From Saccharolobus caldissimus (GTDB taxonomy: Archaea > Thermoproteota > Thermoprotei_A > Sulfolobales > Sulfolobaceae), in contig NZ_AP025226.1 in the NCBI RefSeq assembly GCF_020886315.1, forward strand, positions 2,444,001 through 2,508,000: a DNA stretch of 64,000 nucleotides. The letters run 5' to 3'. The notes under the pieces were generated by a model. The model was not told the DNA's origin. It saw only the letters and a list, made by a program, of their open reading frames with translations, and did not search any database. The position numbers and the translations under genes are program-made. Shown piece after piece: positions 44,717 through 54,015 of this stretch; within the stretch, counting starts at the first letter, position 1, and the number at the start of each line of letters is the position of its first letter.

Positions 44717-46507
44717 ATGACATTAAACTACAAATCTACTTTTTTATCGTTATTCCTTACTTTTCTAATCATTTTTAGCATTTCAGCTATAATTTATAAT
44801 AATCTAATTACATTCTCACAAAGCAATGATCAAGTTTTATATTTAGGTATAGTTAGATTAGCTACTTTACCTTCTTTAAATATACTTTCGCCAGTTAATG
44901 CGTATCCTATTATCGCAGAACTATATTTACGTTTTGTATATACTAATTATCCTCCTTCACCTCTGGTTCAGAAACAACTTGGACAATCCTGGTCTCATAA
45001 TTCTAATTATACTGTATGGATCTTAACATTAAAACCAAACTTAAAGTGGGATAATGGTGAACCACTTAATGCAACAGATTTATGGTATACTTTATATCTA
45101 TATCAGCATCTAGAACATGAACCACCTTTTGAATACATAGAGAATGTATCAATAATAAACTCCACTTCAGTAAGGGTGATACTAAATCAATCAGACCCTA
45201 ATTTTATTATCCAGCTTGCTATTACTAATTCCCTAATTTTGCCTTATCAAGTATATAGTAAGATACCATTAAATCAAGTGCAGGCGTATAAAAATTTCAA
45301 CAATATAATTGCAGATGGTCCTTTCGTAATATATAATTACACACCAGGAGAAAATCCTATCATATTTCAAGCTAATCCATATTTCTATGAAGGTCCTCCG
45401 AAAATGAAAGAGCTAGTACTATATTTATACTCATCAGAATCAGCATATATTTCTGCGTTAGAAGCAGGGAAATTAGACGCATTATGGGCTAGTGGTGGAT
45501 ATAGTATAGTAAAGCCTCTTTCTACTCTTCCTGGATTTTCTATTTATAGGATAACTCCTTCAGGATATGAGATAGTAACATTTAATGTATATAGTTATCC
45601 ATTTAATTTAACTAAATTTAGACAAGCGTTAGCCTATGCTACTAACAGATCATATATTGCAGAGAAGGTTTTTGGACCTAATTATACTTTAATGGATTAT
45701 GATACGCTTTTACCATCAATAAACGCAGAAGGTTATGGACCAATTAGTATGCCAGAATATAATTATAACTTAACGGAAGTTAACGTGTTAATGGAGTCCT
45801 TAGGTTTTAAGAAAGTGAATGGAGTATGGGAGTATCCTAATGGGACTCCAATCACAATAAATATTATAGTACCTAGTGACGAGCCAGATTCGGAAAGTGT
45901 TGCAATATTACTTTCTAATATGTGGAAGCAAGCAGGATTCACGACATCAGTAATTCCTATGACTGAAGCTACAGTATACTCCAGCATACAAACGGGTAAG
46001 TATCAGGTAGCAGTTTATACTGATTTTGGCGCTACAGCACCTGCACCATGGTTTGATTTTTACCCTCAACAGCCTGGTAATTATTATGCTTCACCTTCAT
46101 TACCTCCATTTAATCGAACCTATGGTACGTTACTAAGTAAAATACAATCGTTACCATTTACGTCTAATGCTGCTAAAAATATATCTAAACAAATTGCATT
46201 AATAGTAGCTGAACAAGTACCTGTAATACCTTTATATGTAACCTATAATTGGGTTGTAATAAGTAATAAATTCTATTGGGGTAATCCATCTAATTACACC
46301 GGCATATTTAGTAATGAAGTACCTGTTCAAATGCAGTTATGGACTGATACACTTTATATAGTTCATCCAGTTATTAGTACAATAACTACAATATCAACTA
46401 CCTCAGTTGTTAAACCTATTACAAATGACGCACTATTAGTTGCAAGTATCATAGTAGTAGTTATAGTAATAGCAGTAATGGTAATTATATTTAGAAGGAG
46501 GAGATAA
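44717..46507 (+). CDS. ABC transporter substrate-binding protein (Opp/Dpp family 5)
   Basis: 596 residues: an N-terminal membrane/signal segment (LSLFLTFLIIFSISAIIY), an SBP family-5 body (VWILTLKPNLKWDNGEPLNATDLWYTL in parts, FNVYSYPFNLTKFRQALAYA), and a C-terminal membrane anchor (IIVVVIVIAVMVIIF) followed by an Arg-rich tail. This two-anchor layout is typical of Sulfolobales sugar-binding proteins of the Opp class. A TATA-like TGTATAAATA (about 44661-44670) and GAGGGG (44704-44709) precede ATG 44717. The neighbouring GH116 enzyme suggests an oligosaccharide ligand; peptides are the alternative. Confidence 0.88.
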   Translation: MTLNYKSTFLSLFLTFLIIFSISAIIYNNLITFSQSNDQVLYLGIVRLATLPSLNILSPVNAYPIIAELYLRFVYTNYPPSPLVQKQLGQSWSHNSNYTVWILTLKPNLKWDNGEPLNATDLWYTLYLYQHLEHEPPFEYIENVSIINSTSVRVILNQSDPNFIIQLAITNSLILPYQVYSKIPLNQVQAYKNFNNIIADGPFVIYNYTPGENPIIFQANPYFYEGPPKMKELVLYLYSSESAYISALEAGKLDALWASGGYSIVKPLSTLPGFSIYRITPSGYEIVTFNVYSYPFNLTKFRQALAYATNRSYIAEKVFGPNYTLMDYDTLLPSINAEGYGPISMPEYNYNLTEVNVLMESLGFKKVNGVWEYPNGTPITINIIVPSDEPDSESVAILLSNMWKQAGFTTSVIPMTEATVYSSIQTGKYQVAVYTDFGATAPAPWFDFYPQQPGNYYASPSLPPFNRTYGTLLSKIQSLPFTSNAAKNISKQIALIVAEQVPVIPLYVTYNWVVISNKFYWGNPSNYTGIFSNEVPVQMQLWTDTLYIVHPVISTITTISTTSVVKPITNDALLVASIIVVVIVIAVMVIIFRRRR

Positions 46508-46508
46508 A

Positions 46509-47513
46509 ATGAATATTAGTAATAAATATACTAAAAAATATTTAATAAGACGTATAACTAATGCAATAATAGTTTTTTTAATTATAGTAATTCTTAATTT
46601 TCTATTACCTAGATTAATGCCCGGCAATTTTGCCCTATATTATTATTCGGCTCTCTTACAAGATAGTGGTGGTACGTTGTCTGCTAAAGAAGCTTATATA
46701 CAGATAGAAAAGTTATTTAATTTAAATAAACCTTTATATATACAATTTCTAATATACTTGCACCAAGTATTTTCATTTCCGCCAAATTTTGGCCCATCTT
46801 TTGAATATTACCCTATTCCAGCGTGGAATATAGTTTTTAATGCTCTAAAGTGGACTTTACTACTTTTAGGTACATCTCAATTAATAGCCTGGACTTTAGG
46901 CATTTTTTTAGGAGTTTATCTAGCACTTAATAAAGATAAAATAATAGATAGGATTTTACAACCATCATTAATATTCATGCTTAGTATACCTCCTTTCTGG
47001 CTAGGAATAATTATTATAATAATTTTTGCTATAACTCTAAGAATTTTACCGCCTACTGGAGCATATGGAATCTATCCTACTCCTATAAGTGTCTTAAAAC
47101 ATTTAATACTTCCCATGTCAGTAATAATATTAGCTACATTGCCTTCACATACTATAGTAATAAGGAATTCAGCATTAGAGGTATTATCTAGCGATTTTGC
47201 ATTTGCTTCAATAGCTCAAGGACTAAAAAGAAGGACACTTATAATAAAAATTATAAGAAATTCAATTTTGCCTTCATTAACTCAATTATTTTTAAGTTTA
47301 GGATGGCTATTTGGAGGTATATACACTGTAGAGTATACTTTTTCATATCCAGGTGTGGGAACAGTAATAGCTAATGCAGTGTATGCCAGAGACTACCCAG
47401 TCTTAGAAGCGGCGCTATTTATAACTGCACTCGCTATCATTATAAGTAATTTAGCTGCAGACCTAATTTATCCATTAGTAGATCCAAGGATAAGTTATGC
47501 AGAGGAGATCTAG
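46509..47513 (+). CDS. ABC transporter permease (DppB-type)
   Basis: 334 residues with six membrane helices and the permease EAA-like loop (VLSSDFAFASIAQGLKRRTL, about residues 220-240). The N-terminal region matches DppB/OppB (IFLIIVILNFLLPRLMPG). AGGAGGAG at 46495-46502 lies within the Arg-rich end of the binding-protein gene and sets the start. It is the second gene of the operon. Confidence 0.9.
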   Translation: MNISNKYTKKYLIRRITNAIIVFLIIVILNFLLPRLMPGNFALYYYSALLQDSGGTLSAKEAYIQIEKLFNLNKPLYIQFLIYLHQVFSFPPNFGPSFEYYPIPAWNIVFNALKWTLLLLGTSQLIAWTLGIFLGVYLALNKDKIIDRILQPSLIFMLSIPPFWLGIIIIIIFAITLRILPPTGAYGIYPTPISVLKHLILPMSVIILATLPSHTIVIRNSALEVLSSDFAFASIAQGLKRRTLIIKIIRNSILPSLTQLFLSLGWLFGGIYTVEYTFSYPGVGTVIANAVYARDYPVLEAALFITALAIIISNLAADLIYPLVDPRISYAEEI

Positions 47514-47514
47514 C

Positions 47515-48348
47515 ATGAAACTAAAGAGAAACCAAATAATAGTTACAGTACTAAAGAGAAAAGATATTAAGGTCGGATTAGGAATAATAACGTTCTTTTT
47601 AATAGTTGCCTTAACAAGTTTTATATACATGCCTTATAATCCTTTGGCCTCTACTGGACCAGATTATGCACCTCCTTCATTATCTCATCTTTTTGGTACC
47701 ACTAATATAGGTCAAGATGTATTTAGCCAATGGATGTATGGTGCTAGAGCAACACTATTAGTTGGCTTTTTAACTGCACTAATATCCACAATTATAGGCA
47801 CTATAACTGGTATTATAGCAGCCTATTTTAGATTATTCGACGAACCTTTAATGAGAATAACAGATGCAGTTTTAGCATTGCCTACATTACCTCTATTAAT
47901 AGTAATTGCGGCATTTATAAAACCGAGTATTTATTACGTTTCGTTACTTATAGCATTACTATCATGGCCAGCAACTGCTAGAGTTATTAGATCTAATACT
48001 TTAGTACTTAAATCTTCTCCATATATTGAAGTAGCTCTATTAAGTGGAACACCATGGTATAAGATATTATTTAAAGATTTTGTTAAGCATTTATTGCCAT
48101 TAATATTAGCATATTCTATGTTTGCCGTAATTGGTGCAATTTTAACTGAAGCTTCGTTGGATTTTATAGGTGTAGGGCCTTTGACAGATTATAGTTGGGG
48201 AGCAATGATATCATTTGCTTTTCAGAATAATGCTATATACAATGGTGCTTGGTGGTGGCTAATTCCACCTGGACTTAGTATAGCGATATTATCTACAGGT
48301 TTCGCATTAGTAGGATATGGTTTAGAAGATACTTTTAGAAAGAGGTGA
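47515..48348 (+). CDS. ABC transporter permease (DppC-type)
   Basis: 277 residues from ATG 47515, chosen because GAGGAG (47502-47507) lies 7 bp before it; an in-frame ATG at 47497 would overlap the previous gene. DppC features are the N-terminal helix, LFGTTNIGQDVFSQWMYGAR and the EAA loop RSNTLVLKSSPYIEVALLSG. It pairs with the DppB-type permease to form the membrane channel. Confidence 0.9.
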   Translation: MKLKRNQIIVTVLKRKDIKVGLGIITFFLIVALTSFIYMPYNPLASTGPDYAPPSLSHLFGTTNIGQDVFSQWMYGARATLLVGFLTALISTIIGTITGIIAAYFRLFDEPLMRITDAVLALPTLPLLIVIAAFIKPSIYYVSLLIALLSWPATARVIRSNTLVLKSSPYIEVALLSGTPWYKILFKDFVKHLLPLILAYSMFAVIGAILTEASLDFIGVGPLTDYSWGAMISFAFQNNAIYNGAWWWLIPPGLSIAILSTGFALVGYGLEDTFRKR

Positions 48349-48354
48349 GAAAAA

Positions 48355-49305
48355 TTGAACGAAAGGTTACTAGAAGTAAGAGATTTAACAGTAAATTGGT
48401 ATACTAATGAAGGATATGTAAATGCCGTTGACAGAGTATCCTTTGAGTTATATGAAGGTGAAATTTTAGGATTATTAGGAGAAAGTGGAGCTGGCAAAAG
48501 TACAGTAGGACAAGCTATTTTAGGCTTAATAAAACCTCCACATAAAATTGAAGGTGAGATAATTTATAAAGGTAAAAATATATTATCTATGAAAGAATCG
48601 GAGCTAACTAGGTATAGATGGACATCAGTTTCAATGATATTCCAAGCTGCTATGAATGTTCTTGATCCAGTTCTGACAATAGAGGACAATCTTTATCAAT
48701 TACTTAAAGATAAGGGAATAGTTAAAAATAAAAAGGAAGCTAAAGAAAAAATCTTAAATTTACTAAAGAAAGTTAACTTACAATCACAAGTAGCTAAATT
48801 ATATCCGCATCAATTAAGCGGAGGAATGAGGCAAAGAGTAGCTATTGCCTTAGCTATAGCTACTAATCCAGAAATTATAATAGCTGATGAGCCTACTACA
48901 GCATTAGATCTAGTTACACAATTTTCGATTTTAAATTTACTTAAAAATTTAATTATAAATAAAACTATAAAATCAATAATCTTTATTTCGCATGATTTAC
49001 CAGTCCACGCATATATCTCTGATAGAATTATTATTATGTACCGTGGTAAAATTGTTGAAGAAGGTAAAAAAGAAGAAGTGATAAAAAATCCTTTACATCC
49101 CTATTCAAAAATTCTTCTTTCTGCACTAAAATTAAATAGAGAATCAGATAATTCTCTTATCTATAAAAAGAGAAATGATAATAAAAATAATGGCTGTAAA
49201 TATGCAAACTTTTGTCCTTATGTATCTAATATTTGTATAGAAAAATCTCCTCCTTTAATAAATTTAAAGGATTATCATAAGGTGGCATGCTTTTTATATG
49301 AGTGA
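48355..49305 (+). CDS. ABC transporter ATPase (DppD-type)
   Basis: 316 residues from a TTG start supported by GAGGTGAG (48341-48348). Walker A is GESGAGKST, the signature LSGGMRQR and Walker B IIIADEPTTALD. The C-terminus has the Opp-type oligopeptide cluster with Cys residues (CKYANFCPYV, CIEK, ACF). It powers import together with the DppF-type subunit that follows. Confidence 0.9.
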   Translation: MNERLLEVRDLTVNWYTNEGYVNAVDRVSFELYEGEILGLLGESGAGKSTVGQAILGLIKPPHKIEGEIIYKGKNILSMKESELTRYRWTSVSMIFQAAMNVLDPVLTIEDNLYQLLKDKGIVKNKKEAKEKILNLLKKVNLQSQVAKLYPHQLSGGMRQRVAIALAIATNPEIIIADEPTTALDLVTQFSILNLLKNLIINKTIKSIIFISHDLPVHAYISDRIIIMYRGKIVEEGKKEEVIKNPLHPYSKILLSALKLNRESDNSLIYKKRNDNKNNGCKYANFCPYVSNICIEKSPPLINLKDYHKVACFLYE

Positions 49306-49310
49306 TAATC

Positions 49311-50249
49311 ATGAGTAAATTTATAAATATCATAAATATCAGTAAATATTATAGAAATAATAAAATAGTTATAACTGCATTAGAAAATATAAATCTAGAA
49401 ATAGAACAAGGAGAAATACTTGCTGTAGTAGGAGAAAGTGGTTCTGGTAAAACTACTCTAGGCAAAATAACAGTAGGACTAATAAAACCCAGTAAAGGGA
49501 ATGTTATCATAGGTAAACAAGATTTAACTAAAGTTAAAAATCCTAAAGAAATATGGAAAATAGCTCAATATATTCACCAAGATCCTTATTCCGCACTAGA
49601 CCCATATATGACTGTTGACGAAGTTTTAGATAGACCATTACAATATTTATTAAATATTAATGATAAAAATGATAGAAATAATATGAAGATAGAAATGTTG
49701 AATAAAGTTGATTTAGATGAGAAATATTTAAGAAAAAGAATTCAAGAACTAAGTGGTGGAGAAAGACAGAGAATTTTAATAGCCAGAGCTTTTATAATAT
49801 CCCCTAAATACATTGTGGCAGACGAACCTACTACTATGATTGATTTTATACATAGAAGAGATGTAATTAACTTACTGATCGAATTAAAAAATACTTATAA
49901 TACTTCATTTATGTTAATTACCCATGATATATCAACAGCCAGTATTGCAAATAACATTGCTGTTATATATAAAGGAAGATTAGTAGAATATGGAAATAGC
50001 GATGATATAATAAATGAACCTCTTCATCCTTATACTCAACTTTTAATGTCGGTGGTACCAGAAAGACTTATTAATAAAAGTTTTCCTAAAATTAATATAA
50101 ATAATGAAGAAAGTTTTCCTAAAATTAATATAAAAGGATGTCCTTTTGTAAATAGATGCCCACTAGCTAAAGAATTATGCAAAACAAAATATCCAGATTA
50201 CATTAATATAGGGAAAAATCATCTAGTAGCATGCAATTTATATCAATAA
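49311..50249 (+). CDS. ABC transporter ATPase (DppF-type)
   Basis: 312 residues from ATG 49311, with GAGTGAT 5-11 bp upstream; a GTG at 49302 overlaps the previous stop and is the alternative. Walker A GESGSGKTT, signature LSGGERQR, Walker B YIVADEPTTMID. The C-terminal Cys cluster (CPFVNRCPLAKELC) matches the family. A 23-bp direct repeat (AAAGTTTTCCTAAAATTAATA at about 50077 and 50111) lies in the coding region and duplicates SFPKIN, a tiny in-frame expansion. Confidence 0.88.
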   Translation: MSKFINIINISKYYRNNKIVITALENINLEIEQGEILAVVGESGSGKTTLGKITVGLIKPSKGNVIIGKQDLTKVKNPKEIWKIAQYIHQDPYSALDPYMTVDEVLDRPLQYLLNINDKNDRNNMKIEMLNKVDLDEKYLRKRIQELSGGERQRILIARAFIISPKYIVADEPTTMIDFIHRRDVINLLIELKNTYNTSFMLITHDISTASIANNIAVIYKGRLVEYGNSDDIINEPLHPYTQLLMSVVPERLINKSFPKININNEESFPKINIKGCPFVNRCPLAKELCKTKYPDYINIGKNHLVACNLYQ

Positions 50250-50635
50250 GCGTCAATAGTTGTTAGCCTTTCTATGATATAATCTTTTAAGAAAAATAAA
50301 ATATAAGATAAATCTTAAGAGAAGCCGTAACATAAATATGCAGTTACAAATCTTGTTTCAATAGATCACAATCAAGAATCTTAGTTAGAATTAGATTTTA
50401 TTTAGTGGATTTCTTATTTATAACTAAATAGCATATTATATTTATATTCCTTAAATTGAAGATATTGCATAAGATTACTATACATTATATTAGCCTTTGT
50501 CCTTAATTTATGAAGTTTCTTTCTTAGTATTATACATGTAAGTTTCAGTCTTAAAATTCCATTCTTTCTTTAAAATTCATAATTCTCTTTGCAACAAAAA
50601 TTTTCCATAATTAACTTAATTAGTGATTATTGCTA
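50250..50635. other. Non-coding A/T-rich stretch
   Basis: About 385 bp between convergent operon ends (importer and FAD-linked oxidase). I see no gene, only A/T runs that may contain terminators. Confidence 0.4.
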
Positions 50636-51997
50636 TTAAATTAATTTTCCAGGATTTAGTAGATTCTTACCATCAAGTAACTTCTTAAAATTCTTTAATA
50701 GTTCTAATTGTTTAGTAGCTTCATCTTTAACCCACTTTCTCTTTAATAATCCAACACCATGATGATGAGATATTGTACCTCCACTATTTATGACGATCTT
50801 TGCGGTGGTTTCCCACACTTTCTCTAACACCCTAATATCTTGTTTCATTATTACTACATTATATAATGAGGCTCCATTTGTATACAAATGAGTTATTCTA
50901 GACAAAACATTATTAACGCCTTCTATAGATAATAGTTCACTTTTCAATTTATCATATATTTCGCTTAAGACGCTCCAACTTCCGGCTAAATCTAAAGTAT
51001 CGTTCCATAATCCTGAAGATATTAATTTAGTTAACTGCTCTTCATATTTTCTAGCGAATACATCTCTCCAAACTTTTACCAAATCTCTTTCAATTTCTTT
51101 TGAATTATAATTCTGAGCTATTTTCCTTGTTACTCTCTCTTGTGCATTAACTAATTCTTCATCATACCCTCTAATTCTGATCAAGGCTATATTATAGGGT
51201 AAATTAAGCATGAACATGCTGCTATCCTTATCGTGTATTACAATCCTATGAGGAGGGGGTAATCTAATTGCAAAATCTCTAGCAAATTTAATGCTTTTAT
51301 TAAAATTATCGAATGCAAAAGCTAAGTCTGTATGAAAAGGAGCTAGGGGAAATACTCTTAATTTAACTTTAGTTATTATACCTAAAGTACCCTCAGATCC
51401 TATAAATAATCTGATTAAATCTGGAATCATAGAAGTTCTAATAGCTTTACCAAAACCTAAATATATTAAATCCCCACTAGGAAAAAGAACTTCCATCCAT
51501 AATACTAAATTTTCTATATTGCTCTGGCTATGAGAACCAGAGCCTTTATGAGCAATAGCACCTCCTATCGTGGCCAAATAAAAAGATTGCGGATGATAAT
51601 CTAGAGTATATCCTCTATTATTTAACCAATGCTCTAAATCACTTATTTTAATCCCAGCCTCTACTGTAACCGTTAAATCAGTATCATTAAATTCTATTAT
51701 CCTATTTAATTTGCTCATATCAATGATTAGACAACCATTATGATAGGAACCACCAACTACACTAGATCCACCACCATAAGGTACTATACATACATTATTC
51801 TCGTTAGCTAACTTTACGATTTCTACTAATTCCTCAATTTTTGATGGTGAGAGTACGGCTACTGGTTTTCCCAGATCCTCTCCTAGAATTTCTCTCAATA
51901 CTAATAAAGGAGTCCAATCTCTCTTATATCTTTCAGATTCTCTAACTATCAAATGAGGGAAATTCTTCTCAATCAAGGTAAGAAATTTCTCAGACAT
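50636..51997 (-). CDS. FAD-linked oxidase (GlcD / alkyl-DHAP synthase-like)
   Basis: 453 residues. The PP-loop FAD domain is visible: PYGGGSSVVGGSY (residues 72-84), DMSKLNRIIEF, GYTLDYHPQS, TIGGAIAHKGSGSHS and SEGTLGIIT. The C-terminal cap domain ends with GTISHHHGVGLLKRKW and LLNPGKLI, as in D-lactate/glycolate oxidases and alkyl-glycerone-phosphate synthase. It oxidises a 2-hydroxy acid or similar substrate with FAD; the HHHGVG motif leans to the AGPS-like branch. It is monocistronic. Confidence 0.85.
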   Translation of the reverse strand: MSEKFLTLIEKNFPHLIVRESERYKRDWTPLLVLREILGEDLGKPVAVLSPSKIEELVEIVKLANENNVCIVPYGGGSSVVGGSYHNGCLIIDMSKLNRIIEFNDTDLTVTVEAGIKISDLEHWLNNRGYTLDYHPQSFYLATIGGAIAHKGSGSHSQSNIENLVLWMEVLFPSGDLIYLGFGKAIRTSMIPDLIRLFIGSEGTLGIITKVKLRVFPLAPFHTDLAFAFDNFNKSIKFARDFAIRLPPPHRIVIHDKDSSMFMLNLPYNIALIRIRGYDEELVNAQERVTRKIAQNYNSKEIERDLVKVWRDVFARKYEEQLTKLISSGLWNDTLDLAGSWSVLSEIYDKLKSELLSIEGVNNVLSRITHLYTNGASLYNVVIMKQDIRVLEKVWETTAKIVINSGGTISHHHGVGLLKRKWVKDEATKQLELLKNFKKLLDGKNLLNPGKLI

Positions 51998-52571
51998 AAA
52001 GTAAGTTTAAAAATAAACTATAATAATTTTTCCATTATATATACTCTGTTAGTTAGCCGAAAATTATACGAAAATTATAAGTTTTCTTAGATAGAGTATT
52101 ACCCGTGGATAAGAAGTATATTAAAGAAGAACAAATAAAGGGTTTTTAAGGAAGTCTAAAAGGATAGTAGGATTTCGAAGGAAATTAGTAAAGTGAAAGT
52201 TTAAGTTAAAGAGTTATGGCTTATAATAAAGAAAACAAATCCTTATTGTTAATTCAAGAATTTATAGATTACTCTAAATTATCTCGATTATTTTATTTTT
52301 ATATTTTTCTATAAAATTTCTTAAAACTTTTGTTATAATTGTCTTAAATTATATTTGTTTTTTATTATATCATGAGGATAGATTAATATTTTTCATCATA
52401 TATTCTAAAGTGTATTAAAGGATTTTATCATGCTTAACTGCTGATTTTAAATGATATCCAATTGTATAAAGAGATATTCTAAAATATAAAATGAATTATA
52501 TTGATTTTAAATATAAGGAAAAATAATAATTTAAACTAAATTTAAAAAATAAAATATTAAAAATGAAAAAT
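51998..52571. other. Non-coding A/T-rich stretch
   Basis: About 570 bp. One short plus-strand stretch (about 52140-52230) reads in a basic frame (FLRKSKRIVGFRRKLV) like transposase debris but is too short to support. Nothing else is visible. Confidence 0.35.
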
Positions 52572-53969
52572 TTATTTAGTAGACGAAACTTCATTAATTT
52601 CTTCTAATCTCCTTCCTAAAGTCTTTGGAGTAAGGAATAGTATTAAAATTGAAATTGCAAATACCTCAAAGGATATTAGTGCCCAGCTAGTAATGCTTCC
52701 ATATATTGGTATTAGTGATATGATTATTAGAGGCCCTATGGCACCGCCTAAATGACCTAATCCGTCAGTGAGAGCAAAGCCAGTAGCTCTCGCCGTGTTA
52801 GGGAATAGTTCTGAGGCAATTATGTATCCCGATTGAATGCTCCATGCTTCGTAAATCAAATATATAATTATTAACCCGATTGTTATATCTAGGAAATTTC
52901 TGATTATAGCTCCATATGTAGATATTAAAACACCTAGCAAAATACTAAATGAAGAAGAAGTTAGGAGTATTCTTCTATCTATTTTATCGATAAAAAATCT
53001 AGATATTACAGCTCCTATTGTAACGGCAATACTTGTATAACCTATAATGGTTATTACTGAATCTAATAACGAACCTTTATACCCTAAAAATATGGATAAC
53101 GATTCTGGCCATTCTAAAAGAAATGTATAGCTTGCCATATAGAAAGTAATAAACCATAAGAGCAGTATTATTAAACGCTTTAGATATTCTTTGTTCCTAA
53201 ATATTTTAAAGGGATTAGTATCCTGAAGTGAATATTCTAGTATTTTCGGTTCTGGGAGGGAAGTTAATCTAGCCCTCCTCATTGCATTCTCTTCCATATG
53301 CTTAACAATTCTCTCAGCCTCATCAAACTTACCTTTCTTAACAAGAAATCTCACACTTTCTGGAGCGTAAATTCTTAACGCTAACGCTGTTAGGGCCAGA
53401 ATTCCAGCTATTCCGAAAACTAATCTCCACCCTATTGAAGGTATATGCGTAACTAACTCTGAAGCTAGTAAGGTTCCCAGACCAAATCCGACCCAACCGC
53501 CAATATAAACTAAATTTATGTATGTTCCCCTTTTTGAACTGGGCGAAAGTTCAGCTAGATACGTCATAATTAATGCAATATCTGCACCTATTCCAGCCCC
53601 TTCAATTGTTCTAAAAATATAGAATTCAATAATATTAGTGGAGATGGCCATGCCTACGCTTCCAATTAGTATTAATAATACACTTCCTATTAAAACTGGT
53701 CTTCTTCCTATTCTGTCTGATAAATATCCTAATCCTATAGCTCCTGGAATATATGCGAATAAACCTAAGGATGATATGAGCGCTGCTTCACTAGCAGTAG
53801 TTACAAAGGGAATATAAGGAAGTGCTACTCCCAGATTTACGGCGTCATATATTGTAATAAAAAAGCTAAACCCTAAAGCCCATAGTAGTGCATAGTTTAA
53901 TCCCCATGTTGGTAATCTATCTATTCTAGCTATATATAAATCTAAAAGCTTTTCTTTCTCACTTTTCAT
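52572..53969 (-). CDS. MFS transporter (sugar/aromatic-acid porter type)
   Basis: 465 residues, 12 membrane helices with loops DRIGRRPVLIG, ELSPSSKRGTYIN and DKIDRRILLTSS, and a central cytoplasmic loop with a charged segment (KGKFDEAERIVKHMEENAMRR). It is one of three closely related carriers here (54016-55410, 58710-60107); they share the start IARVDRLPTWGLNYALL. A 104-bp tract of the central loop is nearly identical to the next gene. Located next to organic-acid/CoA catabolism genes, so organic-acid import is a fair inference. Confidence 0.88.
   Translation of the reverse strand: MKSEKEKLLDLYIARIDRLPTWGLNYALLWALGFSFFITIYDAVNLGVALPYIPFVTTASEAALISSLGLFAYIPGAIGLGYLSDRIGRRPVLIGSVLLILIGSVGMAISTNIIEFYIFRTIEGAGIGADIALIMTYLAELSPSSKRGTYINLVYIGGWVGFGLGTLLASELVTHIPSIGWRLVFGIAGILALTALALRIYAPESVRFLVKKGKFDEAERIVKHMEENAMRRARLTSLPEPKILEYSLQDTNPFKIFRNKEYLKRLIILLLWFITFYMASYTFLLEWPESLSIFLGYKGSLLDSVITIIGYTSIAVTIGAVISRFFIDKIDRRILLTSSSFSILLGVLISTYGAIIRNFLDITIGLIIIYLIYEAWSIQSGYIIASELFPNTARATGFALTDGLGHLGGAIGPLIIISLIPIYGSITSWALISFEVFAISILILFLTPKTLGRRLEEINEVSSTK
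53233..53336 (-). repeat. 104-bp near-identical tract shared with the next transporter gene
   Basis: Differs at only two positions from 54683-54786 although the flanking coding sequence of the two paralogues is clearly diverged. It encodes the central loop (ERIVKHMEENAMRRARL and SLPEPKILEY). The pattern points to gene conversion. Confidence 0.85.
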
Positions 53970-54015
53970 AATATTTCACCTCTTTTCTTTATTTTTATAG
54001 GGAAATTTTTAAATT

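Noticed and set aside
50045-50060. GGTGGTACCAGA inside the DppF-type ATPase gene, resembling the ATPase C operator
   Set aside because: Single copy in a coding region encoding VVPER, no second repeat at 17 bp; taken as coincidence.
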